64,000 nucleotides of DNA. Source: Streptomyces tropicalis. GTDB lineage: Bacteria; Actinomycetota; Actinomycetes; Streptomycetales; Streptomycetaceae. A model generated the notes under the pieces. The model searched no databases. It was not told where the DNA came from and worked only from the letters and a program-made list of their open reading frames with translations. Each line of letters starts with the position of its first letter. Position 1 is the first letter of the stretch. This document shows, piece after piece, positions 62,366 through 64,000 of the stretch. A program made the position numbers and the translations under genes. The DNA is taken from the NCBI RefSeq assembly GCF_029269835.1, contig NZ_JARJBB010000022.1, positions 23,482 to 87,481 of the forward strand, given 5' to 3'.

Positions 62366-63955
62366 GTGAGCTCGAAACCCGTCGTACTCATCGCTGAAGA
62401 GCTGTCGCCCGCGACCGTGGACGCGCTCGGCCCGGACTTCGAGATCCGGCACTGCAACGGAGCCGACCGAGCCGAACTGCTCCCCGCCGTCGCCGACGTC
62501 GACGCCATCCTGATCCGCTCCGCCACCAAGGTGGACGCCGAGGCGGTCGCCGCGGCGAAGAAGCTCAAGGTCGTCGCCCGCGCCGGCGTCGGCCTGGACA
62601 ACGTGGACGTCTCCGCCGCCACCAAGGCCGGCGTGATGGTCGTCAACGCCCCCACCTCCAACATCGTGACCGCCGCCGAGCTGGCCTGCGGTCTCCTCCT
62701 CGCCACCGCCCGCAACATCCCGCAGGCCAACGCCGCGCTGAAGAACGGCGAGTGGAAGCGCAGCAAGTACACGGGCGTCGAACTGGCCGAGAAGACCCTC
62801 GGCGTCGTCGGCCTCGGCCGCATCGGCGCGCTCGTCGCCCAGCGCATGTCCGCCTTCGGCATGAAGGTCGTCGCCTACGACCCCTACGTGCAGCCCGCGC
62901 GGGCCGCGCAGATGGGCGTGAAGGTGCTGACGCTGGACGAGCTGCTCGAGGTCTCCGACTTCATCACCGTCCACCTGCCCAAGACGCCCGAGACCCTCGG
63001 TCTCATCGGCGACGAGGCGCTGCGCAAGGTCAAGCCGAGCGTGCGCATCGTCAACGCGGCCCGCGGCGGCATCGTCGACGAGGAGGCGCTGTACTCGGCG
63101 CTGAAGGAGGGCCGGGTCGCCGGCGCCGGCCTCGACGTGTACGCCAAGGAACCGTGCACGGACTCGCCGCTGTTCGAGTTCGACCAGGTCGTGGCCACCC
63201 CGCACCTCGGTGCCTCCACCGACGAGGCGCAGGAGAAGGCCGGCATCGCCGTGGCCCGCTCGGTCCGTCTCGCGCTCGCCGGCGAGCTGGTCCCGGACGC
63301 GGTGAACGTGCAGGGCGGTGTCATCGCCGAGGACGTCAAGCCGGGCCTGCCGCTCGCCGAGCACCTCGGCCGGATCTTCACCGCGCTCGCGGGCGAGGTC
63401 GCCGTGCGCCTCGACGTCGAGGTCTACGGCGAGATCACCCAGCACGACGTGAAGGTGCTGGAGCTGTCGGCGCTCAAGGGCGTCTTCGAGGACGTCGTCG
63501 ACGAGACGGTGTCGTACGTCAACGCGCCGCTGTTCGCCCAGGAGCGGGGCGTCGAGGTGCGCCTGACCACCGGCTCGGAGTCGGCGGACCACCGCAACGT
63601 CGTCACCGTGCGCGGCACGCTCGGCAGCGGCGAGGAGGTGTCGGTCTCCGGCACGCTGGCCGGCCCGAAGCACCTCCAGAAGATCGTCGCGGTCGGCGAC
63701 TACGACGTCGACCTCACGCTCGCCGACCACATGGTCGTCCTGCGCTACGAGGACCGTCCCGGTGTCGTCGGCACCGTCGGCCGGATCATCGGCGAGGCCG
63801 GTGTCAACATCGCCGGCATGCAGGTGGCCCGTTCCACGGCGGGCGGCGAGGCGCTCGCCGTGCTGACGGTCGACGACACGGTGTCCGCGGCCGTCCTGGC
63901 CGAGGTGGCCGAGGAGATCGGGGCGACCTCCGCCCGCGCGGTGAACCTCGCCTGA
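62366..63955 (+). CDS. serA: D-3-phosphoglycerate dehydrogenase
   Basis: The product is 529 aa from GTG 62366, with GAGGA six bases upstream; a GTG at 62354 is also in frame. It oxidises 3-phosphoglycerate with NAD, the first step to serine. Residues include VARAGVGLDNVDV, the NAD motif GVVGLGRIGALVA, the Arg in IVNAARGGIVDE, the Glu in DVYAKEPCTDSPLF and the His in ATPHLGASTDEA. The long actinobacterial form carries the intervening domain and a C-terminal ACT domain (MVVLRYEDRPGVVGTVGRII), where serine usually inhibits. It stands alone after the ilv operon. Confidence 0.96.
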   Translation: MSSKPVVLIAEELSPATVDALGPDFEIRHCNGADRAELLPAVADVDAILIRSATKVDAEAVAAAKKLKVVARAGVGLDNVDVSAATKAGVMVVNAPTSNIVTAAELACGLLLATARNIPQANAALKNGEWKRSKYTGVELAEKTLGVVGLGRIGALVAQRMSAFGMKVVAYDPYVQPARAAQMGVKVLTLDELLEVSDFITVHLPKTPETLGLIGDEALRKVKPSVRIVNAARGGIVDEEALYSALKEGRVAGAGLDVYAKEPCTDSPLFEFDQVVATPHLGASTDEAQEKAGIAVARSVRLALAGELVPDAVNVQGGVIAEDVKPGLPLAEHLGRIFTALAGEVAVRLDVEVYGEITQHDVKVLELSALKGVFEDVVDETVSYVNAPLFAQERGVEVRLTTGSESADHRNVVTVRGTLGSGEEVSVSGTLAGPKHLQKIVAVGDYDVDLTLADHMVVLRYEDRPGVVGTVGRIIGEAGVNIAGMQVARSTAGGEALAVLTVDDTVSAAVLAEVAEEIGATSARAVNLA

Positions 63956-64000
63956 CGTCCCGCGTCCCGACGTGTACGGCGCCGGGCCGTCCCGGTGTAC

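Overview
This is a contiguous piece of a high-GC actinobacterial chromosome, almost certainly Streptomyces. The GC content is very high and third codon positions are nearly always G or C. GTG starts are common, stop/start overlaps (ATGA, GTGA) join operon genes, and the gene set is a Streptomyces core-chromosome set: gcv/glyA/sdaA, opp, mnmA, ligA, gatCAB, two c-di-GMP proteins, ilvBNC and serA. From memory the gene order resembles the S. coelicolor core; I could not align it. I see no tRNA or rRNA gene, CRISPR array, insertion sequence, prophage or integrase.

Layout. 0-5 kb: the tail of an RsbW-like ATPase, two overlapping lipoprotein genes (NodB-like deacetylase and YVTN propeller), an EF-hand protein, an F420/NADP-type oxidoreductase, then a GH25 muramidase and a secreted PI-PLC on the minus strand. 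5.4-10.2 kb: the minus-strand operon gcvT-gcvH-glyA-sdaA behind a tandem glycine riboswitch. 10.3-13.2 kb: a P-loop protein and two SseB-type proteins. 13.5-20.4 kb: a five-gene oligopeptide ABC transporter. 20.5-27.8 kb: M1 peptidase, TRIC-like channel, esterase-fold membrane protein, thioesterase, FabR-like TetR regulator, two small membrane proteins and a cysteine desulfurase. 27.9-28.2 kb: a TPP riboswitch with its own promoter-like sequence and a hairpin, but no gene behind it. 28.2-35.8 kb: amidase, mnmA, hydrolase, DUF427, LOG, SDR, MetE-like protein and ligA. 36-44 kb: an RmdB-like GGDEF-EAL protein, a TetR/DUF4267 pair, a cupin and gatCA-(small protein)-gatB. 44-54.8 kb: an MMPL transporter, a large LuxR-type ATPase regulator, a PQQ-type sugar dehydrogenase, an aldo/keto reductase and a 2-hydroxyacid dehydrogenase. 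55-64 kb: a CdgF-like GGDEF protein, an ilv leader peptide with attenuator, ilvB-ilvN-ilvC and serA.

How the genes work together. The two ends meet in one-carbon and serine metabolism. SerA makes serine precursor; GlyA, GcvT and GcvH interconvert serine and glycine; SdaA drains serine to pyruvate; glycine is sensed by the riboswitch. IlvBNC makes branched-chain amino acids and its leader peptide reads their supply. The cysteine desulfurase probably supplies sulfur to MnmA for tRNA thiolation. GatCAB completes Gln-tRNA and/or Asn-tRNA charging.

Window as a whole. Most of it is ordinary core genome. The most unusual items are the orphan TPP riboswitch unit (27.9-28.2 kb), a TTA (bldA) codon beside the GGDEF motif of the RmdB homologue, a small gene whose frame runs on antisense through its neighbour (51.2-52.2 kb), a dispersed CTAG-bounded intergenic repeat with hairpin insertions (12.2 and 25 kb), and a 51-bp perfect palindrome (47.6 kb). 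I do not see a clear new defence system or biosynthetic cluster.
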